64,000 nt of DNA from Actinomycetes bacterium (GTDB taxonomy: Bacteria > Actinomycetota > Acidimicrobiia > Acidimicrobiales > RAAP-2). Shown here piece by piece: positions 17,318 through 25,317 of the stretch. A model generated the notes under the pieces. The model had not been told where the DNA came from. It did no database searches and saw only the letters and a list, made by a program, of their open reading frames with translations. The stretch covers positions 1 to 64,000 of the forward strand of contig JAJYYG010000045.1 of NCBI GenBank assembly GCA_021801235.1. Reading direction: 5' to 3'. Every line of letters begins with the position of its first letter. The stretch's first letter is position 1. Made by a program: the position numbers and the translations under genes.

Positions 17318-17620
17318 CAGGCGGAGTCCAGCACGTTCGGGCGTCCCGGTGGCGGGTGGGGCGACGATGAAGTGCGATCACGAGCACGCCCCCGACACGT
17401 CGGCGGCACCGGGAACCGGATGTCGGGTGCCGGTGCAGCCCTGGCGGAGCGGCGGATCGCGCATTGCTGCCGGTGCAGGTGGGATCCGGAGGGAGCTCCC
17501 ACCTTGCGGCCGGGCGAGCACTGCGCCCGTTCGCCGTGTCGTGCGGTTTCGCGGGCCCCGGACCGTGCCCCGTTTCGGTGGTCCCCCCCACCATGATGGC
17601 CTGCCGGAGCGAGTACGACC
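17318..17620. other. Intergenic stretch without a recognised gene
   Basis: About 300 bases separate the PPOX gene and the methyltransferase gene. I see no supported coding frame, tRNA or strong hairpin. Confidence 0.5.
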
Positions 17621-18424
17621 ATGACGGGATCCGTGGAGGACGCCTGGGCACGGCTCGCCGATCCGTTCGTCGACGGCGCGTATGCGTCCTTCAAAGGACG
17701 GGTCCGTACCTTCGTCCTCCATCAACAGCTCCTGGGACACCTCCCACCACCTCCTGCGACGATCCTGGACGTCGGGGGTGGAGCCGGGCACCAATCGTTT
17801 CCCCTTGCCGCCGCTGGTTATCCGGTCACCCTGCTCGATCCCTCGCCGACGATGCTCGACAAGGCGTCGTTCCGCCTGGCCACCGAGTCCCCAGAGGTAC
17901 GCGAGCGCGTCGATCTGGTCCAGGCGCGGGGCGAGGACGCGGCGGTGGCCACCGGGGGGAGGACCTTCGACGTCGTGCTCTGCCACGGAGTCCTCATGTA
18001 CCTCAATCGCCCGGAGACGATGATCGCCGCGCTCTGCAGGTGCGTCACCCCTGGCGGACTGGTGTCCCTCATGGCCCTGAACGCCAGGACCCTGGCCGTC
18101 CGTCCCGCGGTGGAAGGCCGTTGGGCGGACGCGCTTACGGCGTTCGACGCCACCGGGGAGCCCGGGGTGCTCGGCGTCGACACGCGTGCGGACACGGTCG
18201 ACGGGCTCTCGAAGCTCCTCCTCGAACACGGGGTCGAAGAGGTCGCCTGGTACGGGGTCTGGCTGTTCTCCGACTGGATGACGATCGACCCGTCCGACGA
18301 GGACGAAGCGTCGACCGCGGCGAAGGTCGAGCTGGCGGCGAGCCGCCGGGATCCGTACCGCCAGCTCAGTCGGGTTTTTCATCTGCTCGGCCGGCGTCGG
18401 CCCGACGTACCCGGGAGGGGATGA
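17621..18424 (+). CDS. Class I SAM-dependent methyltransferase
   Basis: A 267-residue methyltransferase. Motif I is ILDVGGGAGHQS at about residues 46-57, followed by an acidic residue at the end of strand 2 (VTLLDPSPTMLDKA), the motif for the adenine region (QARGEDAA) and VVLCHGVLMYL as motif IV. The general layout resembles SmtA/CmoM-like tRNA methyltransferases, but the substrate is unknown. The ATG at 17621 is the only plausible start. This is the last intact gene before the accessory island. Confidence 0.8.
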   Translation: MTGSVEDAWARLADPFVDGAYASFKGRVRTFVLHQQLLGHLPPPPATILDVGGGAGHQSFPLAAAGYPVTLLDPSPTMLDKASFRLATESPEVRERVDLVQARGEDAAVATGGRTFDVVLCHGVLMYLNRPETMIAALCRCVTPGGLVSLMALNARTLAVRPAVEGRWADALTAFDATGEPGVLGVDTRADTVDGLSKLLLEHGVEEVAWYGVWLFSDWMTIDPSDEDEASTAAKVELAASRRDPYRQLSRVFHLLGRRRPDVPGRG

Positions 18425-18534
18425 CCCGGCGTCCCCCGACGAGGGGCGGGTGGCAGGGGAGGCGCCCGGCTGCCCGCGGGACCCGGCGGCGTCATCCCCG
18501 AAGCGTCAAGACCCCCGGTTCATGCCCATCCGAT

Positions 18535-18716
18535 GTCCAGGGGAGAGCCGATTCGCGGGTGAGCAGCTCCGCGGGCAAGGCTTCGACCGTTTCACCGAGC
18601 TCAATCAGGCGATCTTGCACAGCGTCGAAGATGAGCCCGTCACGCAGGTCCCTGCCCTCGAGGTGGGTGTGGATGGCGGCGATGGCGTCTTCGAGGCGTC
18701 GACGCTCCCGGCGACG
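18535..18716 (-). pseudogene. HEPN (DUF86) toxin remnant
   Basis: Read leftward, codons from 18716 give RRRERRRLEDAIAAIHTH, then RDLRDGLIFDAVQDRLIELG and EALPAELL, a clear match to the start and middle of HEPN/HepT RNases. The frame then degenerates just after 'LPW', so the region carrying the catalytic RxxxxxH motif is absent. No start codon precedes the homology; the position where a GTGAGT start would be expected has sequence that reads through. It lies directly after, and in another frame from, the nucleotidyltransferase remnant, as expected for a former MntA-HepT pair. Confidence 0.55.
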
Positions 18717-18717
18717 C

Positions 18718-19113
18718 AGCGCGCTACCGCCCCGGCGAGCGCCTCGGTCGCCACGCCCGGCTTGAGATCGCCTGTGGGTACCAGGTCGACGGTCGCCCCG
18801 AGCCGCTCCTCCAACTCCGCCTGGCAGGGTCCCACGGTCACCAGACCCACCCCTCTCAGAATGTCGGCTGGCAGGTCCACGTCGCCCCCATCGCCGTCCT
18901 CCCCACGGGCGACGCTGCCGGAGACCCGGGCATTGCTCAACCCATGGCGAGACGACACCTCCTGCAGTTCGACCCGGTGAGCCTGCACCCGCTGGCCGAG
19001 CGTTCCGCTGGCTGGCCCGGTCGCCGAAGGCTCGGAGAGGCGTCTGTCCAACCCCAACGCGATGGCGGCCACCAGCCGGGCCAGTGCCGGGGCCGATCGC
19101 TGGCGGGCAACGG
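18718..19113 (-). pseudogene. HTH-nucleotidyltransferase (MntA-type antitoxin) remnant
   Basis: Leftward reading yields a nucleotidyltransferase core: RVSGSVARGED then GGDVDLPADI (family form GSxARG...SDVDL), QAELEERLGATVDLVPTGDL and VATEALAGAVA. The preceding segment RQRSAPALARLVAAIALGLD resembles the end of an XRE helix-turn-helix domain, as in actinobacterial HTH-nucleotidyltransferase fusions. There is no ATG, GTG or TTG at the expected domain boundary (an ACG sits where the domain begins), the HTH start is unreadable, and the normal stop is missing, so the frame runs on to 18605. MntA-type proteins AMPylate and silence HepT toxins. Confidence 0.5.
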
Positions 19114-19361
19114 CGTTCGCATTGCCAGAGCGTCTACCCACGCCGTATTCGGTACACCGTGTGTGTCCTGCGGAAACGCGGTTCTCCGGGCCGCTGCGGC
19201 TGCCCCCGGGCCATGGGTGGCGTTCAGGATTCGAGGATGACATTTGGGGCTCGCAAGCAATTCGCGGCGTGACGGCCCGGGCTGACGCTCAGGGTGACGG
19301 CCGTCCGGAGCTTGAAAAACGAACGGGGTGCGGTGCCCCGGCAGCCAATCAGGGAGGACAG

Positions 19362-19464
19362 ATGTCTCTGCAGCACGGGATTGCCAAAGCAAGGCCGTTG
19401 ATCAGCGTCCAGGAGGCGGCACTCCTGCTCGGTGAGGCGCGCTCGATGGTCTACCGAGCCGTCG
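19362..19464 (+). pseudogene. Truncated excisionase-type (MerR-like) helix-turn-helix gene
   Basis: AGGGAGG precedes the ATG at 19362, and the first 34 codons give LISVQEAALLLGEARSMVYR, the opening helices of an excisionase/HTH_17 DNA-binding domain. The wing that should follow is missing: from about 19460 the frame is the antisense of the AbiEii-like gene end. The two genes appear joined tail to tail by a deletion or rearrangement. Confidence 0.45.
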
Positions 19465-20229
19465 GAACTCCTCGACCATCAGGGAACCGAGCGCCGACAG
19501 GTCGCCGGCTTCGGCACGCTCGGCCGGGGACACGTTGCGCAGCCATCGTGCCGTCTGGTCGGAGCGATCGACGAACAGCCCTTCCAGGGATGACACGCAC
19601 CAGGTGCCGAGGTCGGCCGGCGCTCCGCCCAGCTCCTCGGCGATCTCGTGGAGATGGCCGGTCCGAAGAAGCCGGTAGACGTCGTAGGCGTCGCTCTCGC
19701 GCTTGGCCACCGTTGCACCGCGGCGGGTCCCGATGGATTGGAGCTTCGCCGCCACGAGGGCGGCTGGACGAGCGAGCCGAATCCGGCATCGCGCCAGGAC
19801 ATTCCCACCGCGGTTGGTCAGATCGACGAGGGTCAGGGTGACGAGCTCTGCTGTCTCGGCCATCCACCAGTGCGAGAGGACGAACATGCGGTGGCGGTCG
19901 TCGTCGGGCAGTGCGTCGAGGTCGAGGATCGGTTCCACCCCGATGACGTCGACCTTCGTGCCGTCGGGAAGCAGCACTCCCGTGGACGTCTCACTCTGCG
20001 CGATCCCGAGCAAGGTCACCTTCGGTTCGGGGTCGACCTGGCGCGACAGGGTGTCGATGTCGCGGGTCGGTCGGTGGGCATCCTCCAACCGGGCCATCAC
20101 AGCCAGACCACCGATGAGGGCCCAATCCGTCAGCCCGGCACGGTCCACCTCGCCAAGGTGGCCGAAGAGGTTGGCCATGGCACCCGAGGGATCGGCCGCC
20201 AGGATGATCTCAGTGGGTTCACCAGACAC
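19402..20229 (-). CDS. AbiEii-like nucleotidyltransferase toxin
   Basis: A 275-residue nucleotidyltransferase expected to be the toxin of a type IV toxin-antitoxin or abortive-infection pair. GGLAVMARLEDAHRPTRDID matches the nucleotidyltransferase motif I, and a following helix-rich region includes AALVAAKLQSIGTRRG and KRESDAYDVYRLL, typical for the AbiEii fold. The GTG start at 20229 overlaps the antitoxin stop by 11 bases, which implies translational coupling. The last 20 residues (after MVEEFRRLG) are low-complexity and antisense to a broken HTH gene, so the natural C-terminus may have been replaced. Confidence 0.72.
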   Translation of the reverse strand: MSGEPTEIILAADPSGAMANLFGHLGEVDRAGLTDWALIGGLAVMARLEDAHRPTRDIDTLSRQVDPEPKVTLLGIAQSETSTGVLLPDGTKVDVIGVEPILDLDALPDDDRHRMFVLSHWWMAETAELVTLTLVDLTNRGGNVLARCRIRLARPAALVAAKLQSIGTRRGATVAKRESDAYDVYRLLRTGHLHEIAEELGGAPADLGTWCVSSLEGLFVDRSDQTARWLRNVSPAERAEAGDLSALGSLMVEEFRRLGRPSSAPHRAGVPPPGR

Positions 20230-21274
20230 GACGGAAGCCTTCGGGCGGCTCGAAGTCCTCGAGGATCTCCTGGCCCCGTGCGCCGCTGCGCGTCAGGTCC
20301 AGCGCGGCGATCACCGGATGGACCACCGGCCACTCCGTGTTCGACAGCCCTCGTCGAGCCGCGTCGAAGCGGTGGGTCACGACATACCGCAGCGGGGCGA
20401 CGGTGACGGTCGCACCCCGGCCAGCATCCGGAGGCGCCTCGCCGTAGAGCTGCTTCGCTATCCGCAGGGTACGGTCATCGGGCACATAGAAGTCCGGGGG
20501 TGCGTCGCCCTGCAGCGGGAGCGGGGCGCCCCACGTGGCTGCCGCCACGTCACCTCGCAGCACCCAACCCGTGGTGGTCTCGATGTCGTCAAGACCGAGA
20601 CCGAGCTGCGCTGTGCAGCTTGCGTCGCCCGGATGCGGCGTCTCGGTCAGGGAGACGTGGCGTTCCCGTGTGCCCCACCGGCCCGCCAGGGCCCAGAAGA
20701 GTTCGGGCCCGACGGGTTCCGTCGACGCTTCCCGGACGAGGGATTCGGCTCGGAGCTCTGCGAGGGCCGTCGACACCGAGCTCACCGCGACCCCGGCCTC
20801 CTTCGCGATCCCTCGCACGGTCAGCGGTCCCGGTGCCGCCAGGAGGCACACCGCGACCGCCTGTCCTGTCCCCGTGTCGAGTGGGCTGCGTCGCGGCACT
20901 TCGACCAGCGGGTCGATGCGGGCGTCGACCCGCACCCGGTCGAGCCACAGGCGGACGTGGCCCCGCCGGTCCAGGTAGCCCCAGCCGGCCTGTTCGAGCA
21001 TCTCCTTGTCCATGGACGTCAGGCGGTCGGCCACCAGGACGTGGTGGGCCGGGTCGTCGCGGTAGCGGGTGACGACCTGACGGATTCCGGCCGGGGAGGG
21101 AGAGCGTCTTACCTCGACGACGACTGGCCGGTCCTCGCCGTCGAGCCGGATGACCAGGTCGGCTGTGCCATCGTCAACGGGCACGTCGTCTCGCGAAGAG
21201 GTGACGGGAAGATCGAGACGGGCCAGGACATCCAGCAGATCGGCTCCGCCCTCCTTCTCGGTGATGTGAGCCAT
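20219..21274 (-). CDS. AbiEi-like antitoxin / transcriptional regulator
   Basis: A 351-residue protein upstream of, and overlapping, the toxin gene. Residues about 35-110 look like a nuclease-like fold (ADLVIRLDGEDRPVVVEVR, with the lysine of a PD-(D/E)xK site replaced by R). Residues about 138-182 form a winged helix (AVAVCLLAAPGPLTVRGIAK, then VSSVSTALAELR). AbiEi-type antitoxins bind the operon promoter and repress it. A 15-bp inverted repeat sits 19 bases before the ATG at 21274, as expected for autoregulation. I infer that the protein both represses transcription and counteracts the toxin; direct antitoxin activity is not shown by sequence. Confidence 0.68.
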   Translation of the reverse strand: MAHITEKEGGADLLDVLARLDLPVTSSRDDVPVDDGTADLVIRLDGEDRPVVVEVRRSPSPAGIRQVVTRYRDDPAHHVLVADRLTSMDKEMLEQAGWGYLDRRGHVRLWLDRVRVDARIDPLVEVPRRSPLDTGTGQAVAVCLLAAPGPLTVRGIAKEAGVAVSSVSTALAELRAESLVREASTEPVGPELFWALAGRWGTRERHVSLTETPHPGDASCTAQLGLGLDDIETTTGWVLRGDVAAATWGAPLPLQGDAPPDFYVPDDRTLRIAKQLYGEAPPDAGRGATVTVAPLRYVVTHRFDAARRGLSNTEWPVVHPVIAALDLTRSGARGQEILEDFEPPEGFRRVW

Positions 21275-21292
21275 GCGGACAGGATAGCTGAT

Positions 21293-21329
21293 CTGTACCG
21301 ATGTTCGATAATACCGAACGTCGGTACAG
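21293..21329. promoter_or_regulatory. 15-bp inverted-repeat operator of the AbiE-like operon
   Basis: ctgtaccgatgttcg (21293-21307) pairs with cgaacgtcggtacag (21315-21329) across a seven-base AT-rich spacer, with one mismatch. It lies 19 bases upstream of the antitoxin ATG and probably overlaps its promoter. Confidence 0.65.
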
Positions 21330-21361
21330 GCCCCATCGGTCGTGGCTCAGCCAGCAACCGC

Positions 21362-21657
21362 CTCCTCGCTCTCGAAGCCGTTCAGGGATCACCGCGTCGA
21401 GGGACGTCGACTGGAAGTACTGGAGGGAATGCAGATGGAGGTCGTCGGGGAGCTTCGATCCGAGCCGCACTTTCAAGAAGGAGCGGCCGAGCGTGTCGGG
21501 GTACGGAGGCAGCTACCCGTCCAGCGCGGCCGAGAACACGAATCCTTCGTCGGGAACGGTGGCATTCCCGAAGGCAGCGAGATCCTCCGGTTCCGCACGG
21601 ACCGTCCGGAGGGCCGCGATGGTCCCGTGTGTCAACACCGGCTGAAACTTGACCCCC
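21362..21657 (-). pseudogene. Tyrosine recombinase (phage integrase) C-terminal relic
   Basis: The leftward frame reads PDEGFVFSAALDG, then an in-frame TAG at 21513-21515, then RSFLKVRLGSKLPDDLHLHS and LQYFQSTSLDAVIPERL. This is the C-terminal catalytic part of a tyrosine integrase, but the box-II motif HxLRH has become HSLQY, losing the catalytic Arg and His, and the domain stops before the active tyrosine. The 5' part is cut off at about 21657, next to a possible insertion-sequence end. It is not functional, but marks the island as once mobile. Confidence 0.6.
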
Positions 21658-21678
21658 CTGCCGGGATCACCGACTCGT

Positions 21679-21702
21679 CTTCCGCAGGTCGCCTGACGGC
21701 TT
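21679..21702 (+). repeat. Left terminal inverted repeat of the insertion sequence
   Basis: The 24-bp sequence beginning cttccgcaggtcgcctgacg is the exact reverse complement of 23838-23861; its last base is part of the transposase stop codon. Confidence 0.85.
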
Positions 21703-23444
21703 CACGGCCATTTCGTCGCTGACCTCGTAAGGCGATCTGGTTCGTAGTCGGCGGTCGGCACCCCGATGAGATCGAGGAGCTGCCGCTGGAGCGGCGTGAG
21801 ATCGGGGGCGAAGGTGTCGACCTGTCCGCCACCTCGATCGAAGGTGACGAGGAAGGCATCGGCGAAGGCGTCGAACACCCTGGCCGCGGTGGGTGCCGAG
21901 CAGTCCCGGTCCTCTGGATAGAGGGGGAGTGCGTCGAGGCCTTCGCGTGTCATGCCGCGGCGAAGCTGACGTTCGACAAGGGCGTGAACAAGCAGTGTGA
22001 CGTAGCAGCAGAACCCGAAGGCTTCGATGCGTGACGGCGAGTTCAGCCACACCGGAGCCACGTGCAACGGCCCCTTCAGGAGCCGGTGGCGGCACTCGAG
22101 GTTGGGCTGCCACCGATAGGAGGCGAACAGTGCGGCGGCGCTGAGATCCCGCTCGTTGGTCACGAGAGGCCAACACCCGTCGGATGCGGCCTCTGCCCTC
22201 GCTCTGTCGTGGCGGATGGTGGCGGTCACCGAAGAGCGCGTCGTCTCGACCCTGCGGTAGTCGGTGTTCTTTCCCGGACGGCCCGGCTTCGCTTGGCGAT
22301 GGCGGACCTCGGTGGTCTCGGCCACCGTCGCCTCGATAAATCGCTCCACGCCCGTTGCCGCCAACGCGTCGGACAGGGCCTGATGCACCTGGGCTCGGGT
22401 GATGAGCTTGCACCGTGGGCTGGCCAGGCGCACGTTGAGCTGTTCGATCGCGTCGGTCCCGGCGCGGATCTGTTGCGCACGGTGCTCGGCATCCCGAGCG
22501 ATCTTGGACGACGAACGCAGCCAGAGCACCCGGAAACCCTCGGCGGACGGCCACGGCGCCTGGGTGGCCCACCACACCTCTTCGGGGTCGCCGTCCCTGC
22601 GGCCGGGATGACGGGCGACTTCGCTCCAGGTGGCCTCGTGGGTACCGAGCCAGGTCCGAAACGCACCGTCCTCGCTCCGGGTCTTCGGGAGAACGGTGAC
22701 GAAACGTCCGCCCAGCTTGTCGATGTGCTCCATGGCCGCTCGGGAGGTGAGCTTGCAGTCTGCGACGTACAAGAAGTCCGACCTGCCGGCGAGAAGGCGC
22801 AGTTGGTCCCAGGTCGGGACATGCGTCGGGTCGTCCGCGGTGTTGCCGTCGGCCAGACGAAAGCACACCGGCACGGCCCCGTCGGCCGACACCGTCAGGA
22901 TCCACACCAGCTGTTTCAGGTCCGGACGGTGGTCCTTGCTGTGGCCGTGGCGCACCGCCGGCGTCGGCTTTCCCCGGTGACGGGAACCGTCGGCTGCGCC
23001 ATAGGTTCCCGACAGCTTGATCGAGGTGGAGTCGTTGTGGAGTTCGTCGAGGTGGAGATCGAACTGGTCGATCACCCGGGCGATGAGCGCGCTCAGCATC
23101 GAGGCCCGGTCCGCGTCGAAGAGGCAGTCGAGGGAACGCCCGATCTTGTCGTCGTTGAGCGCCCCGAACCACTCGGGTTCGATGCCGAGGGGGCCCGAGA
23201 CGTGTCCGCTGGCCCACCGCCCGAGCGCATAGAGCGGCTCGCGGGCCACGCACAGGTTGCGGATGAGCACGCCGAGAGCGACACCGGCAGGCACGGTCAT
23301 CCGGGCATCGCTTGCGACATAGGTGGCCAGCAGGCCATCGACGCCGCAACGGTCGAGGAACCCGTCCACGACCGGCAACGCCCCACCCTCGCCACCGTCG
23401 GACCACCGGCTCCGGCCAGATCGCCAGTATGCTACTGTCGACAC
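21702..23444 (-). CDS. IS1634 family transposase
   Basis: A 580-residue DDE transposase of the IS4/IS1634 group. Characteristic segments are LHNDSTSIKLSGTYG around the first Asp, LVWILTVSADGAVPVCFRLA, LYVADCKLTSRAAM around the second Asp, and a C-terminal YRWQPNLECRHRLLKGPL segment around the catalytic Glu, with the Y-x3-W/R-x-E-x-R signature. The protein appears uninterrupted. The GTG at 23444 is chosen because family N-termini begin shortly before GFLDRCGVDGLL; an earlier TTG would overlap the divergent gene. The stop codon lies within the left inverted repeat, so the element is compact and probably intact. Confidence 0.85.
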   Translation of the reverse strand: MSTVAYWRSGRSRWSDGGEGGALPVVDGFLDRCGVDGLLATYVASDARMTVPAGVALGVLIRNLCVAREPLYALGRWASGHVSGPLGIEPEWFGALNDDKIGRSLDCLFDADRASMLSALIARVIDQFDLHLDELHNDSTSIKLSGTYGAADGSRHRGKPTPAVRHGHSKDHRPDLKQLVWILTVSADGAVPVCFRLADGNTADDPTHVPTWDQLRLLAGRSDFLYVADCKLTSRAAMEHIDKLGGRFVTVLPKTRSEDGAFRTWLGTHEATWSEVARHPGRRDGDPEEVWWATQAPWPSAEGFRVLWLRSSSKIARDAEHRAQQIRAGTDAIEQLNVRLASPRCKLITRAQVHQALSDALAATGVERFIEATVAETTEVRHRQAKPGRPGKNTDYRRVETTRSSVTATIRHDRARAEAASDGCWPLVTNERDLSAAALFASYRWQPNLECRHRLLKGPLHVAPVWLNSPSRIEAFGFCCYVTLLVHALVERQLRRGMTREGLDALPLYPEDRDCSAPTAARVFDAFADAFLVTFDRGGGQVDTFAPDLTPLQRQLLDLIGVPTADYEPDRLTRSATKWP

Positions 23445-23487
23445 CCAGGGAGGTGGATCCCCTGGCAAGCTGGAAGGGGAGGTCGAG

Positions 23488-23826
23488 ATGGCGAGACCGA
23501 ACGCACGCGACGACGAACGGCGCTCGAAGATCACCGATCGGATCGGTGAGATCGGCTTCGCGCTCCCGGGCACGCTCATCGTGCGCCGGACGAGCTGCAA
23601 GAAGGAGGGCTGCCGCTGCATGGCGGACCCGCCCCAGCTCCACGGTCCCTACTTCCAGTGGACCCGAAAGGTGAACGGCAAGACGGTCACCCGCCTGTTG
23701 ACCCAGGAACAGATGGACCGCTACGGCCAATGGTTCGACAACGCCAAACGGGCACGGACGCTGCTCAGCGACCTCGAGGACCTCTCCCTCCGCATCGCGG
23801 AGCGTGCCGAAGGCTGGGGCGACTGA
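23488..23826 (+). CDS. DUF6788-like passenger protein
   Basis: A 112-residue basic protein with an ATG at 23488 preceded by GGGGAGG. The central RRTSCKKEGCRCMADPPQ includes three close cysteines, resembling a small zinc knuckle, followed by GPYFQWTRKVNGKTVTRLL. This matches the small DUF6788-type proteins often seen beside transposases. It is transcribed divergently from the transposase and lies wholly inside the terminal repeats. The role is unknown; DNA-end binding or control of transposition would be reasonable guesses. Confidence 0.65.
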   Translation: MARPNARDDERRSKITDRIGEIGFALPGTLIVRRTSCKKEGCRCMADPPQLHGPYFQWTRKVNGKTVTRLLTQEQMDRYGQWFDNAKRARTLLSDLEDLSLRIAERAEGWGD

Positions 23827-23837
23827 AGATCAGCAGG

Positions 23838-23861
23838 AAGCCGTCAGGCGACCTGCGGAAG
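23838..23861 (-). repeat. Right terminal inverted repeat of the insertion sequence
   Basis: A 24-bp sequence ending acctgcggaag; exact inverted copy of 21679-21702. Confidence 0.85.
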
Positions 23862-24142
23862 ATGAGACGGATCTGTCAGGAGAGCCAGTTTTCCAGCCGA
23901 GGCAAGCGGGCGTCGTGACGGGTCGGGCGCCACGAGGGCGCGTCCGAACACGCGGCCCGGCTTGACCGGTGGACCGCGCCGAGAAGTGTAGATATGCCGG
24001 TGATCCCGACAGGTGGTTGTCGTCGTTCCGGATCGGCATTCTGTGCGGGGTGGGATGCTCGCGTTCGCTGGATCGGGGCCGAGCCTGCTTGGCTCGTTGA
24101 GCGGCCGCTTTGTCGTTCTGGCACGCCTCTGACTCGTGGCGG
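23862..24142. other. Spacer between insertion sequence and vapBC
   Basis: About 280 bases with frames open on the minus strand but no recognisable protein. I see no RNA gene here. Confidence 0.45.
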
Positions 24143-24520
24143 TCAATAGGCCGGACGAAGGCCGGTGAACATCGGGAAATGACGAACATTCATCGTCATC
24201 AGCTCCGCGTCGAGCAGTAATGCAGTGGCGGCGATCAGGTAGTCTGCGTCGTCAATCCCGCCGTAGGCACGTCGGTGGTGCCGGGCAAGCTCGCCGGCGG
24301 CGCGGGAGATGCTTTCGTCGACCGGGACCCAGGTGACAACCGAGAAGAACTGCTCCAGAGCATCGATCTCCTTGGTTCGCACGCCAGCGAGGAGTTCGAA
24401 GCGGACAACTTCGCTCGAGATCACCGGCTCCTCTCCGTCGACGAGCCTCCGGAGGAGATTGACCGCTGGCTGGGCGCCACGCAGATGATCGATGGCAACG
24501 CTCGTGTCGACCAACTTCAT
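24143..24520 (-). CDS. vapC: VapC-type PIN-domain ribonuclease toxin
   Basis: A 125-residue PIN-domain protein. The acidic active-site residues are visible: D5 in [13 protein letters not shown] in [12 protein letters not shown] in [12 protein letters not shown] and the final acidic or polar position near NVRHF. VapC toxins cleave tRNA or rRNA and are neutralised by the VapB partner encoded just upstream. The ATG overlaps the antitoxin stop by four bases (ATGA), indicating coupled translation. The length is average for the family, and the gene appears intact. Confidence 0.88.
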   Translation of the reverse strand: MKLVDTSVAIDHLRGAQPAVNLLRRLVDGEEPVISSEVVRFELLAGVRTKEIDALEQFFSVVTWVPVDESISRAAGELARHHRRAYGGIDDADYLIAATALLLDAELMTMNVRHFPMFTGLRPAY

Positions 24521-24807
24521 CCGAGACCCTGGCGGTTCAGGCGTTCGTCTAGGTCCCCACGTAGCGCGTCGACGTAGTCCGCGCCCGTCATCCGCCGGCC
24601 GCGGAACGTCCCGGCACTCGCCTCGAGGGCTCGGAGCCGCTCGGCCTTGGTCTTCTCCCCGAAGGTGTTCCGCACGGCGCGTCGGACCAGCTCTGATCGC
24701 GATGCCCCGGTCGCCCGGGCCACACGGTCGAGTAGCTCCAGTTCGTCTTCGCCAAGATAGATCTGAGTTCGTCCCGTAGCACCACTATACACCGTGTGGT
24801 GTCCCAT
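24517..24807 (-). CDS. vapB: VapB-type ribbon-helix-helix antitoxin
   Basis: A 96-residue antitoxin. The N-terminal strand [18 protein letters not shown] and helix [14 protein letters not shown] form a ribbon-helix-helix DNA-binding domain; the acidic/basic C-terminal tail ([14 protein letters not shown]) would wrap the toxin. The start is taken as the ATG at 24807, but codons up to about residue 13 are poorly matched to the family. A partly symmetric sequence accac...gtggt near 24782-24800 could be an operator, in which case a later start is possible. Confidence 0.8.
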   Translation of the reverse strand: MGHHTVYSGATGRTQIYLGEDELELLDRVARATGASRSELVRRAVRNTFGEKTKAERLRALEASAGTFRGRRMTGADYVDALRGDLDERLNRQGLG

Positions 24808-25317
24808 TTGCGAAGTCCTCGCCAACGACCGAGGGTCAGTCGAGGAAAGGACTCCCCTCCGGATCCATGGTCGGGATTGTCATTGCCGGCCTTGGCACGT
24901 GAGGTTCGACATCATCCCTGTGTCTACTGGTGGAGCGCGTCGAGCCATGCCGTTCTGCGTGCCGACTGGCACCCTGCGACGGGCGAGAACAGCCCGCTGA
25001 TCTGAGCGACGCGTTCTGCTCAGAGACAGTGAGCTCGGCTAAGTTCCCGAACCGGCGATCGGCGTCGGTCGACAGCGTGCAGCTGTCACCCTTCGTGGCG
25101 TGACCCAGGCGTGACCGACGGGGCAGCCCGTCCCGGTACGACCAGCGGGCTCTACCAGCTCCGGGGCCGCAGGCGGCCGCGCCGACAGGCAGCTGACCCG
25201 GACGAACGCCAACTCCACCGAGTCGTAGTCGGACAAGAGCTCTGTTTGTAGCACGATGGATGCTGCGCTCACGGGGCTGCGCCCAGTCGTGGAAGTGGCC
25301 TCCCGCCAGGACTTTTG
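24808..25317. other. Half-kilobase without a recognised gene, next to tRNA-Ile
   Basis: No frame here resembles a known protein. The region lies on the 3' side of the tRNA, where integrative elements usually enter. I searched by eye for a copy of the tRNA 3' end that would mark an attachment site and saw none. Confidence 0.5.

Larger units (their letters stand above)
21679..23861. mobile_element. IS1634-like insertion sequence with a passenger gene
   Basis: A 2.18-kb element bounded by perfect 24-bp terminal inverted repeats (outer flanks are partly similar, so the real ends may lie a few bases further out). It carries a leftward transposase and a short rightward gene of the DUF6788 type starting 43 bases apart, back to back. 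No convincing target-site duplication can be read by eye. Confidence 0.75.

Noticed and set aside
18605-19243. Intact nucleotidyltransferase gene of 212 codons
   Set aside because: The domain has no start codon at its boundary, upstream residues match nothing convincingly, and the C-terminus runs into the HEPN region in the wrong frame.
24808-25317. Attachment-site duplication of the tRNA-Ile 3' end
   Set aside because: I could not find a second copy of the tRNA 3' sequence in the island, so no att pair is claimed.
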